Of a DNA stretch of 64,000 bases, positions 35,147-47,800 are shown piece by piece. Position 1 is the stretch's first letter. The number at the start of each line of letters is the position of its first letter. Location of the stretch: assembly GCA_024449915.1 (NCBI GenBank), contig JAMZAV010000965.1, positions 186,001 to 250,000 of the forward strand. The letters are read 5' to 3'. The position numbers and the translations under genes are program-made. The notes below the pieces were generated by a model. That model ran no database searches. It was not told the DNA's origin and was given only the letters and a program-made list of their open reading frames with translations. Source of the stretch: Sweltsa coloradensis. Lineage: Eukaryota > Arthropoda > Insecta > Plecoptera > Chloroperlidae.

Positions 35147-35935
35147 CTAGGAAAACGCTTCAAGTCCCGCCGCGTTGATGGATGAGCTTCTTAAAGTTTT
35201 TAGTTTGCGTGGGATATCTTTATTTTTGCAAGTGCTTTGTTTTGTTGCCTACGCATTGTAGGTGATTGTTGTCAAGTTTCTATTGTTTCTTGTCAATTGG
35301 CATTATTTACCGTAAAAAACTTATATTAAAAGCTTTATTTCTATGGATTCTGGCTAACTTTTTCAACTTTTTCTTTCAAAAGGTACTACATCACCATAAC
35401 CTTAATGTCCATGTATAATATGAACGTTGTAGCCCCACCCGTTTGGTAAGAATTAGCCCAAATGGCACGAAAATATCGCACAAAAAAATAAAAAAACTTG
35501 TATTAAAAGCTTTATTTCTATGGATTCTGGCTAACTTTTTCAACTTTTTCTTTCAAAATGTACTACATCACCATAACCTTAATGTCCATGTATAATAATA
35601 TGAACGTTGTAGCCTTACCCGTTTGGTCAGAATTGGCCCAAATGGAACGAAAATATCGCACAAAAAATCGGAAAAAATCGTAAAAGTACGATATTCATAA
35701 AAATTATTTCTTCGATTGTACCCAAAAACGTGGCAAGTCTAAGTTCAGAGATTTCGAAGGTCCTGTCAAATTTTCATCAAGACCGCATATGCCGTTTGCC
35801 TGATAGAGAGCGAACAAACAGACGGAAAAACAAACAAAAAAAAACAAACAAAAAAAAACACCCAAACTAATTTTTTGGGGGGTCAGTGAAATTGAAGTCT
35901 TCGCTTCACTCGCTTCGCTCGCTACGCTCATCCAA
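35147..35935 (-). mobile_element. Helitron-like element (789 bp)
   Basis: Read on the minus strand it starts TTGGATGAGCGTAGCGAGC at 35935 and ends AAGCGTTTTCCTAG at 35147, with A before and T after. The subterminal GATGAGC block recurs inverted near the 3' end (35174-35182), giving the asymmetric inverted ends described for Helentrons. The interior contains a roughly 180-bp tandem duplication (about 35290-35480 and 35490-35650). A 75-codon minus ORF at 35704-35931 is repeat-derived. Confidence 0.7.
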
Positions 35936-37235
35936 TTATCTTCTGCTCATTTTAAATACTCTCCCAACCAGTTAGGCCTATAGGCCCTAACTATTAAAAA
36001 ATATTCATAAATCATAACATCCACAGTAAAGTTACTTTCGTAAAACATGAATAATCTCAATTATTCACAACGACGTGAGCGAATAATAGGTCAAACGAAA
36101 ATATTTTCAATACAAATATTATTTATGTGTGATAGCAGCAGCATTCATTACATTTTACATTTATTCAAATAGCCAAGTAATAATCAAAGTACCCTGCTGG
36201 GTTGTTGGCTTCTTCAAAGAGCGTTTACTCCCTAGTGAAACAGTCGCGTTTGTGTATGAACTTTGGGGGGGGGGGAATTTCCAACTTCCCCCAGCCCCCC
36301 TCACACACACACACACACAAAACTGGAGTTAAATTGAGAGGGGTCGGCTTTGCAAAATTAGTACGGAATACGGTGCAAAGTTTCAGTTGTGTGCAGCGCT
36401 TTTACTGCCAAAAGCGGCAAAATGTGCAAATTTGCAACTTTACAAGCCTGAAAACACGATTAAAAATCTAAAATTGTACAATGGTTGAGTGATAATAATT
36501 GGCTCTATAAGGAAATCCAGAATCTAATGGGGGGGGGGGGTCGGTCACTCCAATCCCCCGGAACCTATTTCTGGATGACTTGGTCTGTTTCACTGTAATG
36601 TTCACATTACCACAAACTACGATCAGCATCTAAGAACTTTATGGATGAAAATGTGAATATCTATTAAATGCCATTGCTTTGTAAATTAGCTCATTGCATG
36701 CCTTCATCACAACATGTTCTTTTGCAGTCGTTGCAGTAAGGTTTTGAAGGTGAACATCACAAACAACAAATGAGTTCAGTATTATGCTATTTACTAAATT
36801 AATCCATCTTATAAGCTCACAGTGTTATGATATTTATTTGTACATATGACGTGCAACAGGGGGGCACCCTAAGCTCGTGCCTTGTTGTCATTGCCTATTT
36901 GGTAATATAGCCATGAGTTGAGAAGCTTTTGTTTGTTGCTAATTTCACAAAATAAAAAATCCCTCCCACCCCCCTCGAAAAACAGTTCATGTACACGCAT
37001 GTAACCAAATACCACACAAAGGCAAACTTTGCAACACAAATCCATACATTGATAAATCATTCATTAAATCAATCAATACATAATATATCAACAATGACTG
37101 AGTAGGAGGCTCAATGATGAGCTTAGATAAATTCAATAAGTTTTATCAATTTATTGTAGGGTACATAGGCGTTTAGAACTCCCGTAGCGCTCAGTGAATA
37201 AGCTTTCATCTTTCAATAACACGAACGTTGTGGTT

Positions 37236-37612
37236 AGTTGCTCGTCTATTGCACGCCTGACAAGAAAATTATTGTCTTAATAAACACATATTTTTTATAA
37301 TTACTAATTTATGAAATTATATTTGAGATCGTCAACTCCTGCACATTGCAAAATGTTTTTAATTGAAGCTCCAAGACCAAAATTATCATTTCACATGCTT
37401 TACCATCTCTGAAGTTGATAGTGTAACCCATTTGCTGTGAAATGCTAATTTTTGTCGTAGGCCTAGAGCTTTGATTAAAAACATTTTGCATTGTATTGAA
37501 GTTGCTGATATCAAATATAATTTCATATATTAGTAATTATAAAAAATATATGTTTATTAAGACAGGAATTTTATTGTCAAGCGCTACAATAGACAGACGA
37601 GCAATTCTAATT
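37236..37612. repeat. Inverted repeat, 130-bp arms
   Basis: About 37240-37375 and 37470-37610 are inverted copies with roughly 90% identity by eye. They share TTGCTCGTCT at the outer ends, TATTTTTTATAATTACTAAT in the middle and CAAAATGTTTTTAAT at the inner ends, with a spacer of about 95 bp. No target duplication was assigned. ORFs spanning it have no recognised motif. Confidence 0.7.
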
Positions 37613-38456
37613 TCTAACCCTTCCTCGAAACAGGTAGCTTGCCAAAATGCTTTGAGCGGTTTTACGTCCAGTTTGGTTGAAGTGCCTCTTCTTTTGTTTG
37701 AGTCACGGAACTACTGTGGAGCAATCTGTCGCAAACCCACGAACTCGGTGGTGAAAAAACTGATATTGAAGGAATATTTGATTGAGTGTAGACATTGCAT
37801 TTCTGTTCCGTTTTCAGGAAGCTTAATAATTACCATCTCGGCAACGATTTCAGTAATTGTTGTTAACAAAATCCACTACTAGCGCTACTTCGAATAATTG
37901 TTTTAGCTCATATCAAACTCTCAAATTAAGCACCACCATTTCGTGCAAATGTTATATAAAAGCTCAATTCAACATTTTTTTTCATTTTTGGTAATGTTGA
38001 TCGTTAATATTATTAATAGCGCTAATAGGTTGAACGTTTATCTGAAGGTGGGTAAAATTTAGTAAATATTCTATTATTAGTTTGTGCGTAATCGGCGCAG
38101 CTTTGAACCTCTGTTGCGAGTAGCAAAACTGCATGTTCCGAACGCTCTTAAAGGTTTAGGCCTACATTAGAAATCTTACTAAGATATACAAGGCGTAAGC
38201 TTACTCATAACCTTCAACTTTGAGGTTAGGATGAAAATGGACAATAATGAAGTTTTTAAGTTTTTTTGCCTATTTACAAAATATTGTGCCAATGCTCCTC
38301 AATGAAGCGCAAGATAGGCAAGAGCTAGTTGTGCAACGCCGTCGAGCATTTCGGCACCGTATCCAGCGTTTGCAAGGTAATTATGACTTGTATGTAAGGA
38401 GACAAATGCAATCAGCTGGTTTTCTTACAGCCTTCGAAAACGCATGACGGTGGTAT

Positions 38457-39098
38457 AGTGGTAGCGGTATGCAAAATAATACTGCACTTTTTGAACACGG
38501 TTTGTCGCTTTGCACAGTTGTAGGTGGGACCAACAGTAATTTTTAAGGATGTGGAGGCACTCAAAATTTCCCTTAGAATTCAAAATGGCAGCCATTTTTC
38601 AAATTGATGTCCTTAGATATGGTACAAAAATACTTTTGATGTGTCTAATAAATCTTGTTTGGTATCGTTTTTTGTATATTTCTGACTCGAATATCACGAA
38701 AACAAGGTCAAAATAAACATCCGGGTGAAATTGTAGAAGTTTCACTTGCATATACCGGTAGTAGTATTTTCTAGCAAATCTTCTTAGATTGGGTCCGACG
38801 TAGAAACTCCCTTACCCTACCTCTGTAAATGCATCTAGCACAAATTATTATGATTAGGCCTATAATGTTTTATTTAAAACCCTAATTAATTTTTTAAACT
38901 TATTGTTCAGTCATTGCTGAGGCAACCGGAGGTGATCAACAGGTGGTTAATGATTATTGTGCTGATTATTATGCTGCACTTTTTTAACACAGTTTGGCAC
39001 TTGGCTCAGTTGTAGCTGGTACCCAATAGATTTTTTAAAGATGTGGAGGCAATGAAAATTCCTTAGGAATCCAAGATGGCGGCGATATTTGGAAATGA
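38457..39098. repeat. Left arm of the 5.2-kb inverted repeat
   Basis: This 640-bp segment recurs inverted at 42096-43674, once two later insertions there are discounted. Outer part: GTGGTAGCGGTATGC; inner end: CCAAGATGGCGGC. Within the arm, one block occurs twice in direct orientation (about 38490-38610 and 38980-39095: GCACTTTTT..., GATGTGGAGGCA, ATGGCGGC-like). The arms enclose a TA-target element and a protein relic. Confidence 0.8.
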
Positions 39099-39469
39099 CC
39101 TATGGACTCAAAATTATGTTAAAATACGACTAATATATCATGTTTGGTGTCAAGTCCATATGAATTTGAGCCAGAGAATACGAATTTGAGCTCAAAATAT
39201 TAATGATGCGTACAATTTACAAATTCGCTACGGCTATTATGACAAATCGACTAATTGATAGATGTAATTTGCAGTAGGCTTAATTAATAGGTATTTAAGA
39301 TTTTCTGTTAATAGCAATTTATTACTTCTACATTGCGTTCTACACTAACTTGACACATTACTCTCTTGGGTGGAATTCTGATATTCGCTAAATTGCAGTT
39401 AGTACACGCCTGCTTTTCACTGAATGAGACGGGCTTTTTCGGGCTTTATGATGTAATTTGAAATCGGTA

Positions 39470-40582
39470 GGGTAAGGGAACTAGTTCTGGATCGGATTAA
39501 ACAATAGCCTATTACAATTTTGAGTATCAGGAATTTTATTTGGTTTTCCCCCACATACTATATTCTTATTGACTTAACTTTCCGACCATGTTTGCAAAAG
39601 AAAAAATGTAAAAAAGTTTACGAAGGTACTAAAATGAGCCAATTAAAAAAAGTAGTGCTTTGATCCAGAACTGATACCCGGGTATCAGTTGTGGATCATC
39701 AACCTAAAACTCTTCAAATTGATATCAGGGGTTCATTCATATGTTTCATAAGTAGTGATGCAGCCGCACCTGATAAATTTGATTCTGGACGCCCGGTATC
39801 AGCATTGATCCACTACCAGTCCCCGGATTAGTTGTGGATCAAAATTTTATTATGACTTATTTGCAGCCATAAGGCTAACCACAATTTTTTTTTCAATACA
39901 AAATATAAAAACAAGACAAGAGCTAACAACTGGGTATAAATTTCATAAGCCAAAAAATTCTTAACACAAATTTAGATCAAATTCAAAATTTTGAAAAAAT
40001 AATAAAAAACTAGGTAGGCCTAGACCAAAACATTTTTTTTTTTTTTTTTTTAGATTTGAGTCTGTAAAGACAGGCTCTAAAAATAAGTGAACCTATATTA
40101 CTTTTAACTTGGTTTTTAAACACTATTAGGCTTACTGCATATATGTCCTATTCATTTAACATGGTGTTACGATCTACAAAAACGGTCAAAAACCGCTTAT
40201 TTGTAGACACCCGCAAGGGTGCTTTGAGTAGTTGTACAGTAAACCTATTATAGTCAATTCTTAGCAAAACTAATATTAAAAATTCTGACAAAGCTTGAAA
40301 GCTCTGCTAATAACTGATGAAATATTACAATGATACATGCATGTGTATAGCAATTGCTTCTGTTGCAAACAGCAACCATTTTGACAGCATTGTTAACTAT
40401 TTCTACTTAAGTTGACAAATGACTCAACCTGGTGATGACAGTGTGCAATTCCAATGCTACTTGGATCAATTTATCAGAAAAATCTACTGACAGTGCATCT
40501 AGTACATTACATGTAGAACTTACACAAGCCCAAAGATTTTGATCCACAACTCAACCCCGATCCAGAACTAGTTCCCTTACCC
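39470..40582. mobile_element. TA-target element with 25-bp inverted ends (1.1 kb)
   Basis: The ends GGGTAAGGGAACTAGTTCTG (continuing GATCGG) are perfect inverted repeats, with TA outside each (39468-39469 and 40583-40584), as for Tc1/mariner-type elements. Inside, variants of TTGTGGATCA / GATACC recur in both orientations (about 39675-39840). There is no DDE transposase frame. It is inserted within the long inverted repeat structure at 38457-43674. Confidence 0.75.
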
Positions 40583-41157
40583 TATGTGCGATTGTGATCA
40601 TAGAAATGTTTTTCGACCAAATTTCAAAACGTTTTGTTTCTCATAATAGTAATTTTCATCCCCACCGTGATGTTCATTCATATATCCCAGGGTTTAAACT
40701 AAAAAATCCACATGCTATTGCTTTGAGTTTAACCTCTGAACGGGCTGTAACGGGCCTTCTTACACTTATGGCGGGCCCGGGCCGGGCCCGGGCTTTGATA
40801 AGCTAGTTTAATACGGGCCCGGGCCTGAAATTGCGGGCCCGGGCTGGGCCGGGCTTCTAGAGGTAGGCCCGTGCAGACCTCTAATACCTATCCCTGGCAA
40901 CTTTGTATCCCTGAGTAGGCCTAAAATGTACTATGAAGAACTAGGAGGAAAGGAACTATTTTATTAGGCCTAGGTCTGTAAAACTAAAATGTGTTTGTAA
41001 TTTTGTATACAATCTAATTTTGTGATATAGGCCCTAAAATCAACTTGTATCTCATAAAAGAGGAAAATGTAAAAAAAAAAAAAAAAAAAATTTTCAATGC
41101 TTTGAAAATTTTATGAAAATTTTCAATGAAAAAAATTTTCATGAAAATTCCCATCAC

Positions 41158-41609
41158 TAGCCTGACCCCATATTTGTCTTCCCTTGTATGTGGCACGAAG
41201 AGCGTGGAGGGTAAGGGTGTCAACTGTAGGAGGAAGTTTACGCATTGGCTTACTCTTGGCAGCAGAAATTTTCGTGCTTTGTTAACACTACTGATTTCAC
41301 TCACTGCCCCATAGAGAATAGCGACAAAATGCTCAAGGAGTTGTATGACGTCAGACTGTATGATGTTAGGGCTCTAGAGATGGCAGTTAACGATCTAGTA
41401 ACTTTGCCATAAGCTTTCCACTTCTTCCAGGTAAAACGCTTGCCTTTGGAAATAAAAGTAGACACTGTGGCACAACAAGTGAATGTGTGAAAACCTCTAA
41501 GTGCTAATTTGGTCAGTTCACATTTGTTACCTATGCGCAGCTCACCATTTGCTGAAATCAAAGGTTGACAAGCCTGATTTTCGTGCGGAAAAAAGTCATC
41601 TAATTCCAT
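41158..41609 (-). pseudogene. Relic of an uncharacterised repeat-borne protein (C-terminal region)
   Basis: The minus strand from 41609 reads a 102-codon frame with FTWKKWKAYGKVTRSL, then stops. In shifted frames it continues with VNKARKFLL (about 41290) and LPPTVDTLTLHALRATYKG followed by IWGQA. From memory these blocks occur in this order (W..Y.EVT, VN.AR..LF, LPPT..AL..H..RA.YQ...W.Q) in long unannotated proteins that are very repetitive in marine invertebrates. The same family has a Cys-rich tail, seen at 60900-61000. It has several frame breaks, so it is dead. It sits between the inverted arms 38457-39098 and 42096-43674. Confidence 0.55.
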
Positions 41610-42619
41610 TTCTCTGTGCTGACTTGCAATGAATAGTTAAGAGAAAAGCTGCTCATCACACTTCTAATTATTGTTGCATGCAGACGTTTTTAAGTTTAGC
41701 CGTGAAGATCTTTTTGTTCACTCTCTTTGAGGGTTGAAAAATAGGTATTACGTTATCAACTTTATCTCCTTTACAACCTTATAGGTTGATGCCATCATCT
41801 TCAAGAGAGTTTAATATATCAACACCTTCCCTGCTCACTAATACCCGGCTGTCAATTACTATAAGATCTTCGCTCATTTCCAAGAACGGATTACCAAATT
41901 CTAGAAAACTGTCTTTGAGAGCGCAAGTGTCATCCCTAAACATAGTCTGGTAGGCCTATTTTGAGTATTGCTCATGGTGTCGGAGATCACTTAGTAACAA
42001 CGTCACAAAGTATAAACACATGCCAAGTAAACTCCAGTAGGCCTATAAAGTTTAATTCTACAAAAAACTGCAAGAATTTTGTTCCTAAGGTCAACATTCC
42101 AAAAATTGCCGCCATCTTGGATTCCAAGGGAATTTTCACTGCCTCTACATCTTAAAAAAATCTATTCGGTACCAGCTACAACTGAGCCAAGTGCCAAACT
42201 GTGTTAAAAAGCACAGCATAATAATCATTAACCACCTGTTGAACACCTCTGGTTGCCACAGCAATGACTGGCCAATAAGTAAAAAAAAGGAATTTCGATT
42301 TTTAATTAAGCATAATAATCATAATTGATGCTAGAAGCATTTACAGGGGTGGGGTAAGGGAGTTTCTACGTCGGACCCAATCGAAGAAGATTTACTTGAA
42401 AATACTATAGGCCTACAAGTGAAACTTCTAGAATTTCATCGGATGTTTATTTTGACATTATTTTCGTGTTATTCGATTCGGAAATATACGAAAACGATAG
42501 GGCCTACCAAATGGATTATAAGACAACACAAAAGAATTTTTGCATCTGAGAACATCGTTTTGAAAAATGGCCGCCATTTTGAATTCTAAGGGAAATTTTG
42601 AGTGCCTCCACATCCTTAA

Positions 42620-43186
42620 GAGGGTACGCTGAGCTTGGCCCAACTCAAATGCGCGCAAACAGGTGTTGATGATTTCTGCTGAACGGTTGGTTATATCATT
42701 ACCAAATTTTGAATGGATGTTAATAAAGTACTTTTATATTTTTATCCGTAATTGGTTGCACAAAATAAGCGTTTAAGATCCATTGCGAGACATAAGTTTA
42801 AAACGTGAAAAAATGGGAAATCCAAAACATGGATTACAATTCTGGAAATTCCCACCAAACCGTTTATCTTACGATAAAACCAAATTAACCTGCGCGTTCA
42901 CATTGATTTAAACGTTGGTTTCCATTATGCAAATTTGAGTTAAAAAAATCTGTTCACTTGGAATAAATTCCCGAAGTTGACCAAAATTGAGTAAATTTTG
43001 GTGATTTCACTAAATTTTAATTCAAAATCAATGAATTAATTTAGGAATACGCGTAATGGATAACATAGATTTATTCTTTATGAACGTAAGTGTGAAATTT
43101 GATAATGGTGTTATAAACCGTTTACCCAAAAAATCCAGAAAGCTGAGCGCTTAAACTCGCCTCCGTTCTAGCCTCAGCATACCCTC
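42620..43186. mobile_element. TTAA-target MITE 1 (567 bp)
   Basis: Ends GAGGGTACGCTGAG and, from the other strand, GAGGGTATGCTGAG; TTAA at 42616-42619 and 43187-43190. No coding capacity. Diverged sequence related to its interior (GGAAATCCAAAACATGG, GATTTAAA.GTTGG) is found at about 58690-59000. Confidence 0.82.
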
Positions 43187-43190
43187 TTAA

Positions 43191-43568
43191 GAGAGTATAG
43201 GACATGCGTTTTAGGCAAATTGCTGTTCGCTTGGCCGACTGAAACCACAGGTGTCTGAAATTTTGAACATATGTCACGTATGTGGAAATATAGGGCGCTG
43301 CAGTAACACATTTCCAAATTTTGTTTTAAAATAATTTATAAAAATAAATGAGTTTTCACGAATTTTGATTTGGTTTGTTAAAATCTCTAAAATTGACTTT
43401 ATTCGTGATTTTTTTCTGGCTGATAAAGGCAAAATTTCGAAAATCTATGACCACAGGGCCGTTCATGTATGCTTCATTGACAACTTTGCAAAGTTTCATA
43501 TATACGTCGGATGCATCTTGGCCGAGCGAATAGCTATTTGCTAACTGCCAAATGTGTCCCATTCCCTC
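43191..43568. mobile_element. TTAA-target MITE 2 (378 bp)
   Basis: It directly follows MITE 1 and shares its TTAA. Ends GAGAGTATAGGACA and, from the other strand, GAGGGAATGGGACA; the right TTAA is 43569-43572. The two MITEs have different interiors but similar GAGRG ends, so they may be mobilised by the same transposase. Confidence 0.78.
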
Positions 43569-45019
43569 TTAAATATTACTTTTGGTCCCCCCTACAACTG
43601 TGCAAAGCGGCAAACCTTGTTCAAAAAGTGCAGTAGGCCTATTATCGATTTTCATGTTGTGTACCGCTACCACTAGTAGGCCTATGACTGGTATCGACAC
43701 ATCTGAGTAAGAAGGCAGTGTACTGCGCACACAACTCTGCAAGCGGTTTGACGTATTTTATCAAGGTTTTTCAATGCGATTTGATACTTTCAACTCAATT
43801 GATCTTAAGGGGAATCCCTAGACTCGACTCATATTGGCTAACTAAGAATATATGTGTACACACACAAAGTATATCTCGTTTAAGGCCTACTGACGAGTTT
43901 TTTTCACAGTGGCGGAAAATTTTGGGCAATTTTGGACATGTTTTGTTGAATTTTATTGTTAAAAATGGGAATCAAACCAGCTCAGAGATCATTTGGTTTA
44001 GAACCTAGATTTTTTTTATCAACAACTATGTACGTTTTTAGCAGCGTTTGAAGGTAACTTTATTCAAATATCTCTGTAACTTGTTTTTATATGAATTTTG
44101 AATTTTGGTGAAAATTTCACAACAAATAACACGAAGTGTTTTAATTGTTTTTCACTTGAATTTCGTGAGGCATACCAGATTGGGCTACTTCATTTGCTTC
44201 ATTGAACGTTTCTTAAGGTATCAGAAGTCATTTGACGGTCCTACGATAAAAACTCGTTGAGTGTGACTGATTCCCCCAAGACGCTGCAAGAACAGGCGAC
44301 TCAGCTCCAGATTCCGGCCGTCATCTGTCGCTGTGTAGCGGCAGCCAAGGCTAACTGAGCGGGTCGCGAGGTTGCCATGCCATGCGCTCGACTCTGTTAT
44401 AACACGGGAATACACACATCGGTCGGGAGCGGACTGGACGTGTGACTGTCTAGTTTTTACGAGTACGTACGTTGCGGTGAATGAATCTAGTATTGTATGT
44501 GTTCTAATTTTAGTCGATGGTAGAAAAACCGTGTTTATAATACTAGCGCGATTTTGTGTTTAGTGAAACATAGTCAATAGTACAATACGTAGATCTAACT
44601 GTCAGTGTCACACAATTGGCAGATACAAACAAAACCGCAATAGACCTAGAAAACGCTGTAAAAGGGCAAAAGTAGTACAGTCTCACACGAAAATTGCCGT
44701 CCATAAACAACTTTCTTTACCCACGTTAATATAAATCAATGCAAGTTTATATCATTCAAATAATATACTATGAATACTTCCAATACCGATATGCCTACTT
44801 AGATCGAAATTAAAAAGTGCATTTTCCTGGGAGCCTGACTTGGAATCTGAGTCAGGTCCGTCAGGACTTAGGAGTAATTCGTTTTGAAACCACACTCACT
44901 CATTATGAGTATTTTTTATTGCTAGTAGTAATTATTATTGCGACAAACTTATTCCACAACAAGCAAAATAAATAGCAATCTAGTGAATATTTTATTTATT
45001 TTCTACAATTTAGAAATAA

Positions 45020-45090
45020 AAAAAGTCCGCCCCGACCGGGATTTGAACCTATACTACGGGAGTTTTTCCCGACTAACCAAATCGAGAAAT
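45020..45090 (-). repeat. tRNA-like SINE head or tRNA pseudogene
   Basis: The complement contains a perfect B-box, GGTTCAAATCC (45039-45049), and an anticodon-arm-like CGGGA/TCCCG stem. The acceptor stem does not close, so this is not a functional tRNA. Confidence 0.5.
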
Positions 45091-45104
45091 AGTGAATATT
45101 TGTC

Positions 45105-45183
45105 TGCTAGTCTCGATAGAACAGTTGGCAAGAGTATCGGTATGTTGAGCCGGAGGATCTGGTTCGAGACCCGGCCGAGGTAA
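45105..45183 (+). repeat. tRNA-Asn-like sequence (degenerate)
   Basis: B-box GGTTCGAGACC at 45161-45171 and a possible 5-bp anticodon stem TCGGT/GCCGG around ATGTTGA (anticodon GTT). The T-stem and acceptor pairings are poor. It is probably a SINE head; its neighbour at 45020-45090 points the other way. Confidence 0.45.
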
Positions 45184-45711
45184 GTTATTACAATTGCCAT
45201 GTGTCAAAAATTATAATAGGTTTCTAATAGTAAATTCCAAATAATATTATTTTATTAAGAAAAGAGTTACTATAATTCTAATGCAAGGGGGGAAATTCAT
45301 GTGTTCTATATTGTTTTATAATTAATTTCGTATCTATAACTATTTATAATGGAAATAACTTTCCACCGCGGCTGATCCAGCATAATAATATTATCACATC
45401 GCACGTGGCAGCCTACCAGCCACTGCTGTATGCTAAGATAAGAGTGGCACTAGAGAACGGTTGAGTGTGCACTATTAGACACCAGACGCATACATGCAAT
45501 TGCAGGCTATGTATGAAACCACCCAAATATTCGTATATGCATTATTGATCCTTTCTATGGAATGTGTTATGAGAATGAGAATGTGAAAAATCTTGTATCG
45601 CTTGTGGATCTGGAAACTGGACTTCAGTACCGGTAATTAGTGAGAAGTGGGGGGGGAGAGCTGGGATGCGATAAAGATAATCTCTTTCTAGCCGTCCGCG
45701 GCAGCTAATCG

Positions 45712-45785
45712 GTTTTGGCGCAGGTCCAAAGCGTATGACATTGTTAGTCGGAGGACGCGGGTTCGAATCCCACATGGCCTTCACG
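45712..45785 (+). repeat. tRNA-like sequence with intact B-box
   Basis: GGTTCGAATCC at 45769-45779 is preceded by a TGGCGCAGGTCCAAAGCG A-box-like segment and a short GAC/GTC anticodon stem. Stems are incomplete. It is best read as a SINE head or tRNA pseudogene. Confidence 0.45.
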
Positions 45786-46346
45786 GTATTTGTCCTTCAA
45801 CCTCATTTATTACCACTTATCGTCTCAATAGAAGTAGTGTAATAATAGGCAGCTAAAGGAGAATGTATTATAATTCTCTATACCAACAATGTCTTATTAT
45901 AAACGGGGCCTTAATTATTTCGGAATCAAGTTAACACAGTCATTATGAAGTGAGAAATAACAAACGAATTGTTTAATTATCCTTGCCAAAAATAAAAATA
46001 GTTTAGCCCTAATGTATAGGTTCTTACAGCAGTGATTCCAGTCATGACATTGCTGAAATCTCCAGTGATAAGTTTTCCGATATACCTATCGCTCCAGACC
46101 TGTTGTTACCATGTTTCCAAAATTGAAGGAATTTTACTTGGAGTGTGCACGAGCTTCCGGAAATTGTAGGTCCTAGGGAAACTCCAAATATGCGAGTACG
46201 GGACCCGCCCCACATCCAGGAAGCACAAAGAACTAAAGCTGAGAGTGCTGCGAAAAAAACTTCAAAAAATTAGCCTAATGTCTGTTAATGTTACCACGCG
46301 CCGTTTTGGAACTTACACTATTTTGTTTTTTCGTTTAAAAAAAACA

Positions 46347-46391
46347 TACGCTCATCCAACAACGCGCCTGAAAAAGCGTTTGCGAAGCTAG
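46347..46391 (+). repeat. Helitron-like 3' end remnant
   Basis: TACGCTCATCCAACAACGCG through AAGCGTTTGCGAAGCTAG, followed by T. It is the same terminus as 50943-50986. Only the terminal 45 bp remain. Confidence 0.6.
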
Positions 46392-47049
46392 TATAAATAT
46401 CAGCAGTTGACACAGATGCTAGTTGAAGTTCTGCATTATTGAAGCTGGTTCTGGTGGTAATTATTACATTAGTTGTGGGTCGTTCTTTGGACTACAGTGA
46501 CCAGGCATTACAACATATTGGTAAAAATATACTAAACATAATTTGTTACCAACAAGGTGATTTGCTATTATGTTTCCAAACACTCGCTAATCTTTTTACT
46601 CAATGCACCAACTGCAAAGATATAAATAGTTATAAAAGTTATAAAAAAACAGATGAAAATTAACATGGACTCGCAACACCAAAAGCGGCTATATTCATAA
46701 TCATGAATCATGATCGCATCTTCTTCAGTTGCTATTTCATACAATAAAAGGATAAAAGGTGTTTATTTTCACTTTGAGTTCGAATTATTTATTATATTTC
46801 AAACAGACTTTAAATATATCGTTCTGGAAATATCCTAAACCTATCCTAAATTGAACCCATTATCTCGAAAAACAAACTTGATGCCCGCGGAACGTAGTAT
46901 AGTAGCTATTCGCATAGCTGTACTTGGTGTGCGTGGACCCTCTTCAGGTGACCGACTAGGATATTTGGATGTTAGATAAGCGAATGTAAAAGTGCTGTTT
47001 TGAAGAGGCCTCGACCAAGAAAACTGCCCTGAGACTGAGGAAAAATGTT

Positions 47050-47120
47050 AAGACATGATTGCTTGTGGCGGGATTCGAACCCATGACCATCCGAAACAGA
47101 ATTTAACAAGCTACGCATTT
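47050..47120 (-). repeat. tRNA-like sequence with intact B-box
   Basis: The complement contains GGTTCGAATCCCGCC (about 47066-47080), a canonical B-box. The upstream arms do not fold cleanly. Probably a SINE head. Confidence 0.45.
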
Positions 47121-47281
47121 TTATTTTATACCTGTCATACCTGTCTGTAAAAACAAACATGGAACGTGGAAATTATCTAAACACAGTAATTTGTAAGAAA
47201 CGTGGTTCTTGATGACTTGGTAGAGAAAGATGAATTCGATTTCAACGGTAAGTTATTGCATATTTCTGTGTTGACACTCAA

Positions 47282-47800
47282 GTGTGCGCATGGGGGGCAT
47301 TAATTTTGACTGGGTGTCGATATGTCGGGAAAACCTGGAAATAATCAACAAAATAAACTAAACTGAAAAATAAATGAATGTAAGTGATGATTGATGAATG
47401 AATGAATGAATGAATGAATGAATGAATGAATGAATGAATGAATGAAGGAAGGAAGGAATGATGATATTTTGTTTTCATGTGCCCCTCCTCCTCTCCCCCC
47501 CCCCCCTATGAGTGCGCATGGTGGGCATTCATTTTGACTGGGTGTCGATATGTCGGGAAAACCTCGAAATAAATAAAACTGAAAAATGAATGAATTCAAA
47601 TGATGAAGGAAGGAAGGAAGATATTTTGTTTTCATGTGCCCCCCCCCCCCCCATGAAAACGCATGGGGGACATTAACTTTGACTGGGTGTCGATAAATCG
47701 GGAAAACCTAGAAATAATCAACGAAATAAATTAAACTGAAAAATGAATGAATGTGAATGTGAAGAAAGGAAGATATTTAGTTTTCATGTGCCCCGCTCCC
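47282..47800. repeat. Degenerate tandem array with GAATGn microsatellites
   Basis: Three units begin near GCGCATGGGGGGCATTAATT (47284), GCGCATGGTGGGCATTCATT (47514) and CGCATGGGGGACATTAACTT (47660). Each contains TGACTGGGTGTCGATA and ends TTTTCATGTGCCCC. Length differences come from an internal (GAAT)n/(GGAA)n tract, longest at 47385-47458. The repetitive Phe-Ile-His-Ser ORFs on the minus strand are products of this microsatellite. Confidence 0.85.

Larger units (their letters stand above)
42096..43674. repeat. Right arm of the 5.2-kb inverted repeat, with two insertions
   Basis: This is the inverted counterpart of 38457-39098, from GCCGCCATCTTGG at the inner end to GTACCGCTACCAC at the outer end. 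It is interrupted at a single TTAA by two TTAA-target elements (42620-43186 and 43191-43568). The left arm shows the uninterrupted site TTTTTAAGGATGTGG. Confidence 0.8.

Noticed and set aside
38247..38447. 66-codon basic ORF (RRRAFRHRIQRLQGNYDLYVRR)
   Set aside because: It is faintly reminiscent of the N-terminus of a Harbinger-type transposase, but too short and without a second supporting block; it lies just outside the inverted-repeat arm and I could not confirm it.
45105..45183. Functional tRNA genes at the five B-box sites (45.0, 45.1, 45.7, 47.1 and 62.7 kb)
   Set aside because: Each has an intact B-box but lacks a closing acceptor stem or a proper T-stem by eye, so I call them SINE heads or pseudogenes.
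47278..47635. Minus-strand ORFs with long Phe-Ile-His-Ser repeats
   Set aside because: They are translations of the (GAATG/GAAT)n microsatellite and its surrounding tandem array, with no start context or domain.
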